NCBI RefSeq assembly: GCF_000428045.1
Contig: NZ_KE386615.1
Coordinates: forward strand, 70,887 to 133,830
Length of the DNA: 62,944 nucleotides
From: Sedimenticola selenatireducens DSM 17993
Lineage (GTDB): Bacteria > Pseudomonadota > Gammaproteobacteria > Chromatiales > Chromatiaceae
Direction: 5' to 3'
This document shows, one piece after another, positions 60,791-62,944 of this stretch. Every line of letters starts with the position of its first letter. The first letter of the stretch is position 1. A program made the position numbers and the translations under genes. The notes beneath the pieces are model-generated. The model had not been told where the DNA came from, made no database searches, and saw only the letters and a program-made list of their open reading frames with translations.

Positions 60791-61275
60791 TTATGCTGTT
60801 CTCGGGTTGAATCTGTGGCATCTGTTCAAGTATTGGTCTAATAATGCCGATAAACTCAGCGATTCCACTGGGTAGTTTCCATCCTGAAGCGGCTGTAGGC
60901 AAGGCGGTGGGCGAGAGTTTCGCCAATTATTCAGTGATGTTCGGCTCAATGAAAATTCAGCAGCGGAAAACTGTATTGTCGATGCTGTCCGGGAGATGCA
61001 CAGATTGCCAGGCCGTTTTGATTGCCCGTCGATTCAGTATTTACAGGGTTTTCCGGCGGGTTGGCAACAGTGGGTTTTATTCCGGGGGGATGGCTTCCTC
61101 GGTGGTCCGGAAGCCGGGATAGTCTGTTCTATGCTTTGTCCGTGGCCAAGTGCTGCAATACGCAATGTGGGGCGATTGGGAGTGATGCGTCGCATTGTGA
61201 TTTGAACCTGTCATCTGGCAGTCCAGGGTGCATGACGTGTGGATGTCATCCGGGTGAGCTTTCGAGGGATTGGGT
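60791..61275. other. Intergenic region between ggt and the cyclic-nucleotide gene
   Basis: In these 485 bases no supportable gene is seen. A 92-codon frame at 60844-61122 has no recognisable domain or ribosome site. The region should hold the promoters of the two divergent genes. Confidence 0.5.
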
Positions 61276-62944
61276 ATGGCGGTAGTGCCAAAACAGAATG
61301 GCTTGAATATATTGCGGAAACTGGTTCCGCTGAACACGCTCACAGAAGAGACGCTGGCCGAGCTGATGGAGGTGGTTGCGTTTGAGAAAATTGCCAAGGG
61401 CGATTTTCTGTTTCGCGCGGGTGATACCGATCCTGAACGGATCTATCTGCTGTCGGGAAAAGTTGCCCTGCTGGAGCACGGCAAGGAGATCGACATCGTC
61501 ACCGCCGACAGCAGTATGGCGCGCTATCCCATTGCCCACCATATTCCACGCAAGTTTTCCGTCCAGGCCACAACCAAGGCCGAGATTGTGCGCATCGACA
61601 GTCACCTGCTGAGCGATCTGTTGACCCGTGGCGGTAATGTCCTGTACCAGGTAGAAGAGCTGAATGCGGATGCGGACGATGACTGGATGAGTCAGTTGTT
61701 GCAGTCACCGGTTTTTCAGCGCATACCGGCGGCCAATATCCAGAACATCATGATGCGCATGGAAGAGGTACAGGTTTCGGCCGGAGAGATGGTGATTCGC
61801 CAGGGTGATGAGGGGGACTACTTCTACCTGATTAACCGGGGACGGTGTTCAATCACCCGGCAGCGGGGCGATGGCGAAATCGAAGAGATCGCACAACTCG
61901 GTGCAGGCTACTGCCTGGGGGAGGAGTCACTGCTCTCCGGGCAGCCGCGAGGCAGCACGGTATCCATGCTCACGGATGGCGTTCTGTTTCGCCTGGGGAA
62001 GAAGGATTTTGTTGAATACATCAAAATGCCGCTGGCCAACGCCATCAGCTATGACGAGGCGCTGAACCGTGTGGAGAAGGGCGCCGTCTGGCTGGATGTC
62101 AGATCCCCACATGAGCATCAGCGTATTCATATTAAAAAAAGCAAAAATGTTCCATTCAATAACCTGCGTTCTGCATTACCGGAACTTGATACGGATAAAA
62201 CTTACATTGTTTATTGCCAGGACGGTCTGGTCAGTTCCACGGCCGTGTACCTGCTCATGGAGCAGAGGCTGGATGCCCTGGTGCTGGAGCGTGGCCTTGA
62301 GTCGGTTCCTGACGATGCGGTGAAGCGGGACAAGTCCCATGATGGCGCGGAGATAATTAATCTGCGACCGGAAAAGGATAATTTGCCGATAATCGAACAT
62401 GGTACCGGTTCAACACCGGACGATGAGGCCGGGTTGCTGCGGGAGCGTCTGCAGAAAACCGAAACCCAGGCCCAGGAACAGTTGCAGCGGGCGCGCAAGC
62501 TGAAGCTGATGCTGGAAAAGCTGAAAGGGCGCCTGGCCGAGGCGGAAAGCGGTGAAGCGCGGGCGAGTGAAGAGAGTCGCCGGTTGGCGGCTGATATAGA
62601 GAAACTTCAGGACCAGCTTAAAGAGCAGGAGAAAGCCGGCGCGACATTGAAAAAGCAGCAGTCGTCCATAGAGGCCCGGCTGGCAGGGGTGACGGGTGAG
62701 CGAGATCAGCTGCAGGAAGAATTAAGCAAGGTGTGTCAGCAGGTCGGCAAACTTGAAAAACGCCTGGAGACGAAACAACAGGATGAGATGCAGCTGAAGG
62801 CATCCCAGACCGAGGCCGAGGCCGAACTGGAGCGGATTGGCGGCGAAAAGAGCGCGTTGGCTGAGGAGACTGAAAGGCTTCAGGGTGCGCTGGATGGGGC
62901 CGAGGCTGAACTGCAGAAACGCTCCGCCGAGCTGACACAGGCGC
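61276..62944 (+). CDS. Cyclic-nucleotide-binding x2, rhodanese, coiled-coil fusion (partial)
   Basis: At least 556 residues are visible; the gene runs off the window. Residues about 20-115 and 145-245 are two cyclic-nucleotide-binding folds; the second has GEESLLSGQPRGSTV, with the Glu and Arg of the phosphate-binding cassette, the first lacks them. Residues about 255-345 form a rhodanese domain with active-site C314 in VYCQDGLVSSTA. From about 383 on is a long coiled coil (LLRERLQKTETQAQEQLQRA and further heptads). ATG 61276 has a GGGAT-type upstream sequence. The product may couple nucleotide sensing with sulfane sulfur. Confidence 0.85.
   Translation, partial: MAVVPKQNGLNILRKLVPLNTLTEETLAELMEVVAFEKIAKGDFLFRAGDTDPERIYLLSGKVALLEHGKEIDIVTADSSMARYPIAHHIPRKFSVQATTKAEIVRIDSHLLSDLLTRGGNVLYQVEELNADADDDWMSQLLQSPVFQRIPAANIQNIMMRMEEVQVSAGEMVIRQGDEGDYFYLINRGRCSITRQRGDGEIEEIAQLGAGYCLGEESLLSGQPRGSTVSMLTDGVLFRLGKKDFVEYIKMPLANAISYDEALNRVEKGAVWLDVRSPHEHQRIHIKKSKNVPFNNLRSALPELDTDKTYIVYCQDGLVSSTAVYLLMEQRLDALVLERGLESVPDDAVKRDKSHDGAEIINLRPEKDNLPIIEHGTGSTPDDEAGLLRERLQKTETQAQEQLQRARKLKLMLEKLKGRLAEAESGEARASEESRRLAADIEKLQDQLKEQEKAGATLKKQQSSIEARLAGVTGERDQLQEELSKVCQQVGKLEKRLETKQQDEMQLKASQTEAEAELERIGGEKSALAEETERLQGALDGAEAELQKRSAELTQA

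Noticed and set aside
60844-61122. Open frame of 92 codons between ggt and the cyclic-nucleotide gene
   Set aside because: No ribosome site, no domain, and overlapping alternative frames of similar length.

Overview
The window reads as a chromosome segment of a sulfur-oxidising gammaproteobacterium, probably of the Sedimenticola / Candidatus Thiodiazotropha / Chromatiales type. This placement is inference from gene content: a dissimilatory APS reductase (aprBA), a qmoAB-hdrCB electron-transfer module, the gammaproteobacterial housekeeping block smg-dprA / def-fmt-rsmB-trkA, and glcDEF. Coding density is high, most genes use GC-rich codons, and no rRNA, tRNA or CRISPR array is evident.

Region by region. 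1-372 is the 3' end of an IS110/IS1111-type insertion sequence. 391-7686 holds single-gene housekeeping and stress functions: glyoxalase I, an acyltransferase, DUF1285, GNAT, a MATE pump, GFA, MOSC, an NlpC/P60 lipoprotein and a methyltransferase. 7792-13023 is an RND efflux pair divergent from a MerR regulator. 13109-14578 is a MASE1-GGDEF diguanylate cyclase. 14603-34128 is a conserved information-processing and membrane block: topA with an in-frame amber codon, smg, dprA and a LysM protein on the minus strand; def, fmt, rsmB, DUF4390, ntrY, ntrX, trkA, trkH and glcDEF on the plus strand. 34213-36699 is a minus-strand regulatory patch: a receiver protein, an ECF sigma factor and an NtrC-type regulator. 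36760-41855 holds DUF423, an unknown gene, aprBA with strong high-expression codon bias and a strong terminator, then a cysteine-cluster (YkgJ-like) protein.

42224-49836 is more accessory: a secreted protein, an orphan V-type ATPase subunit I, a bacteriohemerythrin, a His-rich periplasmic protein divergent from an ECF sigma factor with a membrane partner, OsmC and an SLC13 permease. 50307-55396 is the qmoA-qmoB-hdrC-hdrB operon on the minus strand. The right end has a PilZ-like protein, a retropepsin-like protease, an HU protein with a Lys/Ala tail, a gamma-glutamyltranspeptidase and a protein fusing two cyclic-nucleotide domains, a rhodanese and a long coiled coil that runs off the window.

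How they work together: AprBA oxidises sulfite with AMP to APS, and QmoAB/HdrCB is the likely electron acceptor. NtrYX and TrkAH form one envelope/ion operon. The ECF sigma factor at 46480 appears to drive itself and the divergent His-rich gene through two matching promoters with identical spacing. This sigma circuit, the topA amber codon and a two-copy palindromic repeat are the observations I would follow first.
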